NCBI GenBank assembly: GCA_902477755.1
Contig: CABSIK010000004.1
Coordinates: 62,001 to 126,000, forward strand
Direction of reading: 5' to 3'
Length of the DNA stretch: 64,000 nucleotides
Source: an uncultured Clostridia bacterium
GTDB taxonomy: Bacteria; Bacillota; Clostridia; Lachnospirales; Anaerotignaceae
Position numbers and translations under genes: made by a program. The notes below the pieces were generated by a model, which was given only the letters and a program-made list of their open reading frames with translations, was not told where the DNA came from and did no database searches. Position 1 is the stretch's first letter. Each line of letters starts with the position of its first letter. This document shows, piece after piece, positions 8,512 to 16,366 of the stretch.

Positions 8512-10173
8512 ATGGAAACAAGACAGATCAACGTCATGGGAAAAATGGTGGAGATTGCAGAGGGGGCAACCTTTGCTGACGTGGCAAAAGATTTTTGCGG
8601 CACCGTCAATGGTCCCATTATGCTAGCAAGACAGCAAAACCGTCTCCGGGAACTCCATCAGAAAATCCGTACTTGTGATGATGTGACATTTTACGGCATC
8701 GAAAACGATGAAGCCATGCGTGTTTATCGCCGCGGTGTGCTGATTCTGATGACAAAAGCTGTTTATGAACTCTGGGGCAATGAATCTCTGGTGGTGGTGG
8801 AACATTCTTTGCAGAAAAATCTTTACTGCGAAATCCGTAAACCAGAAATGGAAATCACAGAAGAAGTGCTGGCAAAAATCGAAGGCAAAATGCGGGAATA
8901 TGTGGCGGCAGACCTGCCTATCTGCAAACGCACCATGCGGAAAGAGGATGCCAGAGAAATTGCCAGACGACAGGGCATGCCTGATAAAGACGAATTGTTC
9001 CGTTATCGCCGCGCCTCCAATGTGAATCTCTATGAACTGGACGGCTTCTATGATTATTTCTATGGATATATGCCCCCTTCCACAGGGGATTTGAAGGTCT
9101 TTTCCCTCATGGCTTATGAAAACGGTTTCCTCATCCGCTTGCCTGACCAGAAAAATCCCAAAGAGCTGCGGGAATTTTCCAATCCCAAAAAGATCAGCAG
9201 TGTATTTTTAGAACAGATGCGCTGGTGCCAGCTCATGGGTGTGAAAAATGTGGCAGAGCTGAACCATACACTGACTCAGGGCAGATTTGGCGACCTCATT
9301 CGCATCAATGAAGCGCTCCACGAAAAGAAAATTGCGGAAATTGCCGATATGATTCACCAGCGTTTGGATAAAGTCCGTGTGGTACTCATCGCAGGGCCTT
9401 CTTCCTCCGGCAAGACTTCCTTTGCCAACCGCCTGTGTATCCAGCTGCAAGTATTGGGCATTCAGCCTCATAAAATCTCTCTGGATGATTATTTCGTGGA
9501 ACGGGATAAAACACCTGTAGATGCAAATGGGAAACGAAATTTCGAGCATATCCACGCCCTTGACTTGCCTTTGCTCAACGATGACTTAAAGAAAATGATT
9601 GCAGGGGAACTGGTAGACCTGCCCACTTATAACTTTGTTACAGGCAAACGGGAATACAACGGCAACCGTATTCAGGCGAAGAAAGGGGAAATTCTGGTAT
9701 TGGAAGGTATCCACGGCTTGAACGATATGCTCACATCGGAAATCCCTGCGGAACAGAAATTCAAGATTTTCATCAGCGCCATGACACAGCTGAACGTGGA
9801 TGACCACAACCGCATTTCCACATCTGACAGCCGTTTGATTCGCCGTATCGTGCGAGATTATCAGTTCCGCGGACGGGATGCGGCAGAAACCATCCGTACA
9901 TGGAACGACGTCACCGATGGGGAAGCTATGAACATTTTCCCTTATCAGGAAAACGCCGACGCCATTTTCAATTCCGCAACCATTTACGAACTGAGTGTAC
10001 TGAAGCAGTACGCGGAACCTCAGCTTTTTGCCATTGGGGAAGAACAGCCGGAATATATCACCGCAAAACGGCTTATCAAGTTCTTGGGCTATTTCCTTGC
10101 GGCACCGGGTACAGAAATCCCCAACAACTCCTTGATTAAGGAATTTGTAGGCGGAAGCTGCTTTAAGGTTTGA
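8512..10173 (+). CDS. Nucleoside kinase, uridine-kinase-like with N-terminal TGS-type region
   Basis: A 553-aa ATP-dependent kinase. The N-terminal 60 residues resemble a TGS fold, the middle (about 60-280) resembles the second additional domain of threonyl-tRNA synthetases, and the C-terminal third is a P-loop uridine/cytidine kinase. Walker A is GPSSSGKTS at residues 295-303; the substrate lid follows (SLDDYFVERDKTP), then LEGIHGLN and RRIVRDYQFRGR. This fused arrangement is common in Clostridia and often annotated as nucleoside kinase; the substrate has not been shown. AAAAGGAGG precedes the ATG. The stop codon overlaps the -35 box of the RNase P RNA promoter. Confidence 0.88.
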   Translation: METRQINVMGKMVEIAEGATFADVAKDFCGTVNGPIMLARQQNRLRELHQKIRTCDDVTFYGIENDEAMRVYRRGVLILMTKAVYELWGNESLVVVEHSLQKNLYCEIRKPEMEITEEVLAKIEGKMREYVAADLPICKRTMRKEDAREIARRQGMPDKDELFRYRRASNVNLYELDGFYDYFYGYMPPSTGDLKVFSLMAYENGFLIRLPDQKNPKELREFSNPKKISSVFLEQMRWCQLMGVKNVAELNHTLTQGRFGDLIRINEALHEKKIAEIADMIHQRLDKVRVVLIAGPSSSGKTSFANRLCIQLQVLGIQPHKISLDDYFVERDKTPVDANGKRNFEHIHALDLPLLNDDLKKMIAGELVDLPTYNFVTGKREYNGNRIQAKKGEILVLEGIHGLNDMLTSEIPAEQKFKIFISAMTQLNVDDHNRISTSDSRLIRRIVRDYQFRGRDAAETIRTWNDVTDGEAMNIFPYQENADAIFNSATIYELSVLKQYAEPQLFAIGEEQPEYITAKRLIKFLGYFLAAPGTEIPNNSLIKEFVGGSCFKV

Positions 10174-10199
10174 CAAAAGGCTCCTTTTTGGAGTATAAT
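10170..10199 (+). promoter_or_regulatory. Promoter of RNase P RNA
   Basis: TTGACA at 10170-10175 and TATAAT at 10194-10199, both consensus, with an 18-bp spacer. The -35 box overlaps the stop codon of the preceding kinase gene. Confidence 0.85.
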
Positions 10200-10204
10200 T
10201 ATCC

Positions 10205-10542
10205 ACTGAGTAGACTGGACAGTCGCGCTGGATTCGCTCCAGTGAGGAAAGTCCGGGCTTCATAGAGCAGGGTGCCGGCTAACGGCCGGTGGAGGCGACT
10301 CTAAGGAAAGTGCAACAGAAATAAACCGCCTGTCTTTGGGCAGGTAAGGATGGAAAGGTGGGGTAAGAGCCCACCGCTCCTACGGTAACGCAGGAGGCTC
10401 TGTAAACCCCACCTGAAGCAAGACGAAAGAGGGCAAAGAGGCTGCTCGTCTCTCCTCGATGAAAAGTCGCATGATGCTGTTGGCAACAACAGACCAAGAT
10501 AGATGGCTGTCCACGACAGAACCCGGCTTACAGGTCTGCTCA
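10205..10542 (+). ncRNA. rnpB: RNase P RNA
   Basis: Catalytic RNA that removes 5' leaders from pre-tRNA. Seen: the conserved GAGGAAAGTCCGGGCTT near the 5' end, GTGCAACAGAAA in the middle, and ACAGAACCCGGCTTACAG near the 3' end; these form helix P4 and its flanks. The ends pair as helix P1 (GAGTAGAC 10208-10215 with GTCTGCTC 10534-10541). The size of about 338 nt is normal. It has its own consensus promoter and is followed by a terminator-like hairpin. Confidence 0.96.
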
Positions 10543-10556
10543 CTTTTTTACAGACA

Positions 10557-10597
10557 GAAAAAATCCGATGTTTTTTGGAAAAATGTCGGATTTTTTT
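10557..10597 (+). terminator. Terminator after rnpB
   Basis: AAATCCGA and TCGGATTT form the outer stem; TTTTT and AAAAA extend it inside. A T-run follows. Confidence 0.75.
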
Positions 10598-10668
10598 ATT
10601 TCGGAAATTTGATTTCTTTCCGCTGGAATGATAGAATCAGTACAGAGCGGCAGAAAGGAAGGTGCGAT

Positions 10669-10866
10669 ATGAAGGAAACAAGAAAAATCATGCAGGTGGT
10701 AACATTGCTGTATCTGGTGCTGGTGGGCATTGGGCTGTATATTGCGGCAAAAGTGCTGCCGGCAGAAACTTTGCTCAACGCCATCCTGCCTTTGGCATTG
10801 ATTTTGATCGTGCTTTGGTTTGTGCTGATCTTTGCCACACTGAAATGGCAGAGCAGAAAGAAGTGA
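10669..10866 (+). CDS. Small two-segment membrane protein
   Basis: A 65-aa protein with two hydrophobic helices (VVTLLYLVLVGIGLYIAAKVL and NAILPLALILIVLWFVLIFATL) and a basic tail (KWQSRKK) that should stay in the cytoplasm. GAAAGGAAGGTGCGAT provides a good ribosome site before ATG 10669. It lies 20 bases upstream of the carbonic anhydrase gene and is probably co-transcribed. I recognise no family. Confidence 0.65.
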   Translation: MKETRKIMQVVTLLYLVLVGIGLYIAAKVLPAETLLNAILPLALILIVLWFVLIFATLKWQSRKK

Positions 10867-10886
10867 GAATAAAGGAGGGATTTCCC

Positions 10887-11438
10887 ATGAACGACAGCGT
10901 GAGAAAAATGCTGGAATATAATCGTATTTTTGTAGACCATGAAATGTACCAACGATATGAAACCACAAAATATCCTGACCGGAAAATTGCCATTTTGTCC
11001 TGTATGGATACCCGTATGACAGAACTCTTGCCTGCGGCTCTGGGCATCAAAAACGGTGATGTAAAGCTTATCAAAAACGCCGGCGGTCAGATCACTCACC
11101 CCTACGGGAGTGTGATTTTCTCCCTGCTGGTGGCTGTTTATGAACTGGGCGTAGATACCATTCTGGTCATTGGTCATGACGACTGCGGCGGCAGAGCGCT
11201 GGATGCCAAAAAGATGATTGCCAAAATGGAAGAAAAGGGCATTTCCAGAGATGTCATCGACCATGTGGATGCCAACCATAAAAATCTGGAACAGTGGCTT
11301 ACAGGCTTCGGCGATATTTGCGCTTCTGTCCAGAACACTGTGGATACTATCCGCAATCATCCACTGATTCATAAAGATGTGGAAGTTTACGGCTTTGTCA
11401 TGGATCCTCATACAGGCGCCATGCGTGAAGTGAAATGA
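10887..11438 (+). CDS. Beta-class carbonic anhydrase
   Basis: Interconverts CO2 and bicarbonate in the cytoplasm. The 183-aa protein has the zinc ligands C39 (in SCMDTRM, with the catalytic Asp41/Arg43 pair), H97 and C100 (in GHDDCGG), the signature of short beta-class enzymes. ATG 10887 follows AAAGGAGGGA; the longer reading frame upstream overlaps the previous gene and was rejected. It leads a run of tightly packed genes (next start two bases after its stop). The role is presumably bicarbonate supply for carboxylations; nothing nearby fixes the pathway. Confidence 0.92.
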   Translation: MNDSVRKMLEYNRIFVDHEMYQRYETTKYPDRKIAILSCMDTRMTELLPAALGIKNGDVKLIKNAGGQITHPYGSVIFSLLVAVYELGVDTILVIGHDDCGGRALDAKKMIAKMEEKGISRDVIDHVDANHKNLEQWLTGFGDICASVQNTVDTIRNHPLIHKDVEVYGFVMDPHTGAMREVK

Positions 11439-11439
11439 A

Positions 11440-12024
11440 ATGTGCAGACAAATGATATGGGAATTTTCCCCTGCCAGTAAGCCCATGGCGGCAATCATGA
11501 GGGAAATCATGCGAAAATATCCCAATTGTGAATTTGGCAGGGAATTGTTTCCCGCGGGTCCCATTCCCATACTGCGGGTGTCTGGCGGCAAAACAACGGC
11601 GGATGTGGCAGACTGGGGCTATCTGACTCAGAAAGGCAAGCGGGTCTATAACGCCAGAAGCGAAACTTTGCTGGATAAGCCTCTTTTCGGAAAGGACTTT
11701 GTCCAGAATCGCTGTGTCATTCCCGTGACAGGTTTTTGTGAGTGGGACGGAGAAGGGACAGGATGGGATTTTCTGCCCCAAGAGGAAGAAATGCTGTATC
11801 TGGCTGGCGTCTGCCGGAAAAAGGCGGAAAGATGGGAGGCCACTGTTGTAACGGAGCATGCTTCAGGATGTGTAGGGGAAATTCATCACCGCACACCTCT
11901 CATATTGTCTGGTGAAAACCTGCGGCAATGGCTTTATGACGAAGAAGCGGCAAAAATATTTTTGCAAAATGCCAAAGAACGGGTATTACTCAAACGAAAG
12001 AAGATGGAAGGAGAAACTTTATGA
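11440..12024 (+). CDS. SOS response-associated peptidase, HMCES/YedK family
   Basis: YedK/HMCES proteins form a covalent crosslink with abasic sites in single-stranded DNA and so protect them. The catalytic cysteine must become residue 1 after Met removal, and here the protein starts Met-Cys. Other seen active-site residues: N71 in NARSET (71-76), E101 in GFCEW, and the His pair 149-150 in IHHRTP. Length 194 aa is slightly short. Start ATG 11440 is fixed by the Cys. It starts just after the carbonic anhydrase stop and its own stop overlaps the next start (ATGA), so translation is coupled. Confidence 0.9.
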   Translation: MCRQMIWEFSPASKPMAAIMREIMRKYPNCEFGRELFPAGPIPILRVSGGKTTADVADWGYLTQKGKRVYNARSETLLDKPLFGKDFVQNRCVIPVTGFCEWDGEGTGWDFLPQEEEMLYLAGVCRKKAERWEATVVTEHASGCVGEIHHRTPLILSGENLRQWLYDEEAAKIFLQNAKERVLLKRKKMEGETL

Positions 12025-12707
12025 ATATGACTTATCTGCATCACAGCGGATTTCAGATCGAAACAAAGCAGTCTGTGCTGCTTTTTGATTACTACACCCA
12101 GAACGGGATGTTTGACAGAGTGAATGAAGGGGATTTCCCCCATAAGAAGTTCTATATTTTCGTTTCCCACGGTCATGGGGATCATTATGACCCTGCCATT
12201 CTGCGGTGGGCAGATCGGGCACATTATATCATTTCCGACGATGTGGAACTGCCCAAGGATTTCAAAGGAGAAGTGACATGGGTAAAACCTCACCAGAAAC
12301 TCACGGTGGATGATCTGGAAATCGAAACACTGGCTTCCAACGATCAGGGCGTTGCTTTTGTGGTGAAAGTAGCTGGCAAACGCACCGTATTCCATGGAGG
12401 GGACTTGAACTGGTGGCACTGGAACGGCGAAAGTGACGAATTTAACAACGACATCGCTGACAGCTATCGTCGGGAAATCGACCTGCTCAAAGGCAGAGAA
12501 ATCGACGTGGCATGTGTGCCTGCTGACCCTCGTTTGCAGGATAAATATGACTGGGCAGTGGATTATTTCATGGAAACCGTTGGGGCAAAGGTGCTGCTGC
12601 CCATGCACTTCTGGAAGCATTTCGACATCTGCGAAAAACTGCGGCAAAAGCCTTACGGCGCCCATGTGGCTTTGATCCGCAGAGAAGGAGATTCTTTCAT
12701 CATTTAA
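12021..12707 (+). CDS. Metallo-beta-lactamase-fold hydrolase
   Basis: A 228-aa hydrolase with the dinuclear zinc motif HGHGDH at residues 50-55, a later HGGD acting as bridging Asp, and a C-terminal HF in LPMHFWKHFD. Overall it resembles the UlaG-like/UPF0173 branch rather than glyoxalase II; the substrate is unknown. Its ATG overlaps the stop of the HMCES gene by four bases. The neighbours (HMCES and an amidase) do not point to one pathway. Confidence 0.82.
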   Translation: MNMTYLHHSGFQIETKQSVLLFDYYTQNGMFDRVNEGDFPHKKFYIFVSHGHGDHYDPAILRWADRAHYIISDDVELPKDFKGEVTWVKPHQKLTVDDLEIETLASNDQGVAFVVKVAGKRTVFHGGDLNWWHWNGESDEFNNDIADSYRREIDLLKGREIDVACVPADPRLQDKYDWAVDYFMETVGAKVLLPMHFWKHFDICEKLRQKPYGAHVALIRREGDSFII

Positions 12708-12710
12708 GAC

Positions 12711-13553
12711 ATGAAGGGGAGAAATTGGAGAGATTTTGAACCGCCGGAAAAACGGCGGCGGAAACCCAGAAGATACGAGGAACCTTATGTGCCCAAAAGA
12801 CGGACGAAACGCCGGAGAAAAGGCGGTATCTTCCGCCGTCTGTTGGTTGTGCTGATTCTGTTCGTGCTGGGTTACGGGGGATTCTTTTTCTATTACCGCT
12901 ATGGCAAGCCCTATACTGTGGCGCTGGACGCAGGTCATGGCGGCGAGGATGTAGGCTCTGTGGGAGTCATTCAGGAAGTGGAACTGACAGAGCAGACAGT
13001 GACGGCTTTGGAAAAATTGCTGAAAGAGGACGGGCGTTTCCGAGTGGTGCTTACCAGAAAAATGGGTGAGGGCATGTCTATCACCGACCGAAACCAAAAG
13101 ATTGCTCTTTTGCAGCCGGATTTGATGCTTTCTGTTCATGGCAATGCCGACGAAACAGGGGAAGCATCGGGCTTTGAGTGCTATCCAGCCGTACCGGGTA
13201 TGGAAAACCATGAAGCAAGCATGGAATTTGCCGCGATCCTTGCAGAAGAAATGGCAGCGGCAGGCAGTGAGCTGCGAGGCGGCAATGGTATCCGTTTCGG
13301 CTATTATGTGAACGGGGAAAAAATGCTGGTGGATTCCACGGATACCACCGTGTATGATTACGATACTTTCGGCGTGCTGAAGAACCAGAAAGGCGCTGCC
13401 GTGCTGGTGGAACAGTGCTTTGTCACCAACGAAAGCGATGTGGCAAACTTCGGCACGGAAGAAGGCTGCCAGAAAGCGGCAGAAGCCTATTATCGGGCAA
13501 TCCTGCGGTATCTGGGGGCAGACGAAACCACAGAAAATCAAACAGAACCATAA
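12711..13553 (+). CDS. Membrane-anchored N-acetylmuramoyl-L-alanine amidase
   Basis: Cleaves the bond between muramic acid and the stem peptide in peptidoglycan. The 280-aa protein begins with a very basic 40-residue cytoplasmic segment (RRRKPRR, KRRTKRRRKGG), then one membrane helix at about 43-63, then an amidase_3 domain. Zinc and catalytic residues are visible: H76 in DAGHGG, a Glu in EVELTEQ, H143 in SVHGN and E234 in VLVEQCF. The domain should lie outside the membrane. It starts three bases after the preceding stop. Unlike CwlD it keeps a long basic N-terminus. Confidence 0.9.
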   Translation: MKGRNWRDFEPPEKRRRKPRRYEEPYVPKRRTKRRRKGGIFRRLLVVLILFVLGYGGFFFYYRYGKPYTVALDAGHGGEDVGSVGVIQEVELTEQTVTALEKLLKEDGRFRVVLTRKMGEGMSITDRNQKIALLQPDLMLSVHGNADETGEASGFECYPAVPGMENHEASMEFAAILAEEMAAAGSELRGGNGIRFGYYVNGEKMLVDSTDTTVYDYDTFGVLKNQKGAAVLVEQCFVTNESDVANFGTEEGCQKAAEAYYRAILRYLGADETTENQTEP

Positions 13554-13568
13554 AAGCGAAGCCTTTTT

Positions 13569-13643
13569 GGGGCTTCTTCATAAGAAAACAAAAAGCTGAA
13601 ATCTTTTCTATTACAAGGATTTCAGCTTTCTTATTTTTTATGG
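13569..13643 (-). repeat. Truncated copy (E) of the dispersed repeat; also terminator between amidase and cat
   Basis: Contains the GGGGC start, one outer arm (TCTTCATAAGAAAACA at 13575-13590, identical to copy A at 14316-14331) and the terminator-like stem AAAGCTGAAATC / GATTTCAGCTTT (13592-13603 with 13618-13629). The partner outer arm and the first hairpin are missing, cut off where the cat gene ends. The hairpin should terminate both converging genes. Confidence 0.7.
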
Positions 13644-14270
13644 CTGGAATTGGTTCAAATCCTGCTGGAGAGATTCCACAAAACGGCTCACATGGAACCC
13701 ATCGCAGACGGCATGGTGTACCTGTATGGCAAGGGGCATTTTCCAGTGTCCATGATGTTCCCATGCCTTGCCTAGTGTGAATATGGGCAGGAGATAGTCA
13801 TAACCCTTTTGCAGGTGCAGATGGAATCCTGTGAACGTTGTCCATGGTACCATGGAAACGGGGAAAGTGTTGGGCGGTGTGTTGGGTTTTGCGTCCATAT
13901 CCAGTACGTTTCCGTAGGTTTCCAAATCGGCTTTATACCGCCTAAGGAATGTGGAAAAGTCTGCGCTGTATTCTGTCCAAAGATTGGAGAAGGTTTCCTG
14001 TTCCTTATGGAAAATGGTGTAGCATGGCTCCATGTTGGAATAGATGCCCACATTTCCCTTTTCGTCAAAGGCTGTGCGGAACTGTTCATAGCGGTTTACG
14101 TTTTTTGTTAAGAGATACAGCAGGGCAGGATAAAGGGAAACGCCCTTTTCCTTCAGAACAGTGATGTCCAGAGAAACAGTCATGCTGTAGGTGCAGGGAA
14201 TGTCTTTGTGATAATGAAGGAAATATGGCTTTCTGTGCCATGTTTCCATGTCAATGGGTGTAAATGTCAT
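13638..14270 (-). CDS. CatA-like chloramphenicol O-acetyltransferase
   Basis: Family enzymes transfer acetyl from acetyl-CoA to the 3-hydroxyl of chloramphenicol. The 210-aa protein is full length and keeps the diagnostic motif QVHHAVCDGFHV with the His pair at 185-186 and Asp189, plus WHRK near the N-terminus, EPCYTIFHKEQETFS and FTLGK. Resemblance to classical CatA runs along the whole protein. Whether it gives resistance in this host is not shown; chromosomal CAT-like genes often do not. It is flanked by two same-orientation copies of the dispersed repeat (E at its 3' end, A at its 5' side), which could mark a past insertion. Confidence 0.87.
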   Translation of the reverse strand: MTFTPIDMETWHRKPYFLHYHKDIPCTYSMTVSLDITVLKEKGVSLYPALLYLLTKNVNRYEQFRTAFDEKGNVGIYSNMEPCYTIFHKEQETFSNLWTEYSADFSTFLRRYKADLETYGNVLDMDAKPNTPPNTFPVSMVPWTTFTGFHLHLQKGYDYLLPIFTLGKAWEHHGHWKMPLAIQVHHAVCDGFHVSRFVESLQQDLNQFQP

Positions 14271-14306
14271 CGTCTTTGCTCCTTTTCGTGAAAAAAGCCT
14301 GCTCTC

Positions 14307-14484
14307 TTAGGGGCATCTTCATAAGAAAACAAAGAAAGCTAAAATCTTTATCATGACAACGGATTTTAGCTTTCTTATTTTATGGAATTTTTATTTGTTA
14401 TGTTTTCTTATAAAGACAGCCGTCGCAATTCCCCTTAAGAAATCAAGGAAAAAAACAATGTTTTCTTAAGGGGAAGTTGCTTTT
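14307..14484 (-). repeat. Dispersed structured repeat, copy A
   Basis: Long copy in reverse orientation. Stems seen: TCTTCATAAGAAAACA (14316-14331) with TGTTTTCTTATAAAGA (14401-14416); the inner stem AAGAAAGCTAAAATC (14332-14346) with GATTTTAGCTTTCTT (14362-14376); and a perfect 14-bp stem TTCCCCTTAAGAAA (14429-14442) with TTTCTTAAGGGGAA (14462-14475). The order and spacing match copy B near 35.7 kb read on the other strand. It lies between the NTF2-like gene and cat. Confidence 0.85.
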
Positions 14485-14505
14485 GAAAGAGCAGGCAGAT
14501 TGTGT

Positions 14506-14880
14506 TTATGCGTAAGGTTTGTAATGGGGCAGTTTGCAGTAGAATTCCTGCAATTTCTGGATGCGGTGGTCACCGTCCCATTCTACCAGATAAACCCCTT
14601 CATATTCCCGTTTTTCCCCTTCTTTGTTCACATTCTGGAAATAGAAAGGTACCAATGTCAGATCCTGATCGTGTACGAAACGGCCAACTTCCCATTTTAC
14701 CACACGGTTTTCGCTGTTCCATGTTTCAAACCAGCGGCGGATTTGCTCCATGCCTTCGTATTCCCGTCCCTGAAATTCATAGTAATGCACATCCGGTGTA
14801 AAGACTGCTTCCAGCGGCAGCAGTTCCTGTCCCAGCCACATATCCAGCCAGGCTTTGATGATTTCTTCCCGTTGTCTCAT
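14506..14880 (-). CDS. NTF2-like / SnoaL-type small protein
   Basis: A 124-aa protein that looks like a nuclear-transport-factor-2-fold (SnoaL-like) protein: an N-terminal helix (EEIIKAWLDMWLGQ), then VFTPDVHYYEFQGREYEGMEQIRRWFETW, followed by alternating strand segments rich in aromatic residues. Such proteins form small pockets used for enzymes or binding; the ligand is unknown. The ATG at 14880 follows GGAGGTGTATGAT, a clear ribosome site; the longer frame upstream was rejected. It is a single gene, followed on its strand by repeat copy A. Confidence 0.7.
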   Translation of the reverse strand: MRQREEIIKAWLDMWLGQELLPLEAVFTPDVHYYEFQGREYEGMEQIRRWFETWNSENRVVKWEVGRFVHDQDLTLVPFYFQNVNKEGEKREYEGVYLVEWDGDHRIQKLQEFYCKLPHYKPYA

Positions 14881-14972
14881 ATCATACACCTCCGACCGTT
14901 TGGGTAGTATTAGATTTGTTTTTATTTTAGCACATAAAGGCGGAAAAAACAAGGGACGTGTGTAATCTGCAT

Positions 14973-14998
14973 AAAAAAAACTCCTCGATGCGAGGAGT
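14973..14998 (-). terminator. Terminator of the AI-2E-type permease gene
   Basis: On the minus strand ACTCCTCG pairs with CGAGGAGT around a three-base loop, followed by eight T, just after the permease stop. Confidence 0.88.
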
Positions 14999-15009
14999 CT
15001 TTGACAATA

Positions 15010-16173
15010 TCATGAAATATCCAGTTGCTTTTCCTCCAGTCGTTTGACAACGTCCTGCCGCAGGAGGGTGTACAGCACGGACATAAGGGGAATAAAAATA
15101 AGCATACCCACAATGCCCATAAGGCTGCCGCCCACAGTAACGGCTACCAATACCCAGATAGATGGCAAACCTACGGAGCCGCCTACCACGTGAGGGTAGA
15201 TGAAGTTGCCTTCCAGCTGCTGCAATACCAAAAACAGCACGATGAATGCCAATGCCTGCATGGGGCTTACCATGAGAATCAGGAATGCGGCTACCACACA
15301 GCCGATGAATGCACCAAAAATGGGAATCAATGCGGTGATGGCAATGAGCACGCCTACCAGCAAAGCATAAGGGAAGCGCAGGAGCGTCATGGCAACAAAG
15401 AACATGGTACCCAGAATGACAGCTTCCAGACACTGTCCGGTAAGGAATTTGGCGAATGTGCGGTGTGTCAGGGACGCGATTTCCAGCACACGTTCTGCCT
15501 GCTGTTTTTTCAGATAAGCAAACAGCAGTTTCCGGCACTGTCTGCCCAGTTTTTCCTTCTGAATGAGGATGTAGCAGGCAAAGACAAAGCCAATGACAAA
15601 TGTGGTAACGCCGCTGAAAATGCTCTGTACCACGGAGAATGTGGAGCCAAGGATGATGTCAGCGCCGCTCTGGAAAATATTTGTGGCTTTTCTGATGATT
15701 TCATCCCAGTTCAAATCCAGATTGGAAAGCCAGTAGGAAATTTCCTTGTTGTTGTGGAACAGTTCTTCCAGTTTTTCCAGCAGGATGGGGACATTTGCCT
15801 GGATGGTTCTGCCAAGACCGGAAACGGTTCTGCCCAGTTCTGGGAAGATGACCAGCACTGCCAGCGCCAGTACGGCAATGACAAAGACCAATGTCAGAAT
15901 CATGCTGAAAGGACGCAGGAATTTTTCCCGTTTTCTCTGACGTTTTTCGTTGCTGTCTTTGCTGCACAGTTTACAGATGGTGATTTCAATGCGGTTCATG
16001 GGAACGCTGAGGATGAAGGCAATGGCGCCGCCCAGAATGAAGGGGGCAAGGATGCCGCCCAGAAAAGTGATGGCGGAAATGACAACATCCAGCCGCCATA
16101 GACCTACGAACACCGCCAGCGTAAAGACGATGAGCAGGCATATTTTTTTCATGTTCTCTTTATCTAAAGACAT
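15010..16173 (-). CDS. AI-2E family transporter (PerM-type membrane protein)
   Basis: A 387-aa polytopic membrane protein. Two N-terminal helices, a charged cytoplasmic stretch (SKDSNEKRQRKREK), more helices, a central soluble segment (about 120-200) and a C-terminal block of several helices with the family signature PYALLVGVLIAITALIPIFGAFIG and QQLEGNFIYPHVVGGSVGLP. Members export varied small molecules or act as sodium/proton antiporters; the AI-2 name should not be taken literally. AAGGAGCATTTTCAAAA precedes the ATG. It has its own promoter and terminator, so it stands alone. Confidence 0.88.
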   Translation of the reverse strand: MSLDKENMKKICLLIVFTLAVFVGLWRLDVVISAITFLGGILAPFILGGAIAFILSVPMNRIEITICKLCSKDSNEKRQRKREKFLRPFSMILTLVFVIAVLALAVLVIFPELGRTVSGLGRTIQANVPILLEKLEELFHNNKEISYWLSNLDLNWDEIIRKATNIFQSGADIILGSTFSVVQSIFSGVTTFVIGFVFACYILIQKEKLGRQCRKLLFAYLKKQQAERVLEIASLTHRTFAKFLTGQCLEAVILGTMFFVAMTLLRFPYALLVGVLIAITALIPIFGAFIGCVVAAFLILMVSPMQALAFIVLFLVLQQLEGNFIYPHVVGGSVGLPSIWVLVAVTVGGSLMGIVGMLIFIPLMSVLYTLLRQDVVKRLEEKQLDIS

Positions 16174-16216
16174 TTTTGAAAATGCTCCTTTCTGTATTGG
16201 GTTTCACTTGTGGTTC

Positions 16217-16245
16217 AGTATAGCATATATCACGGAAAGAAACAA
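16217..16245 (-). promoter_or_regulatory. Promoter of the AI-2E-type permease gene
   Basis: On the minus strand TTGTTT, a 17-bp spacer and TATACT, about 45 bases before the start codon. Confidence 0.6.
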
Positions 16246-16366
16246 ATAATTTCAGTCCCTTTTTCCCGAAATCCCTTTACAGGGCAGGGTTTTCCGTTTA
16301 AACTAGAATATGATATTTTGCCGGACTATGGCTTCGGCGCAAAAGAATGAGAAAGGAAGATGAAAC

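Noticed and set aside
13423..13780. Frames on both strands through the amidase-cat junction
   Set aside because: They cover the terminator and repeat copy E and overlap two clear genes.
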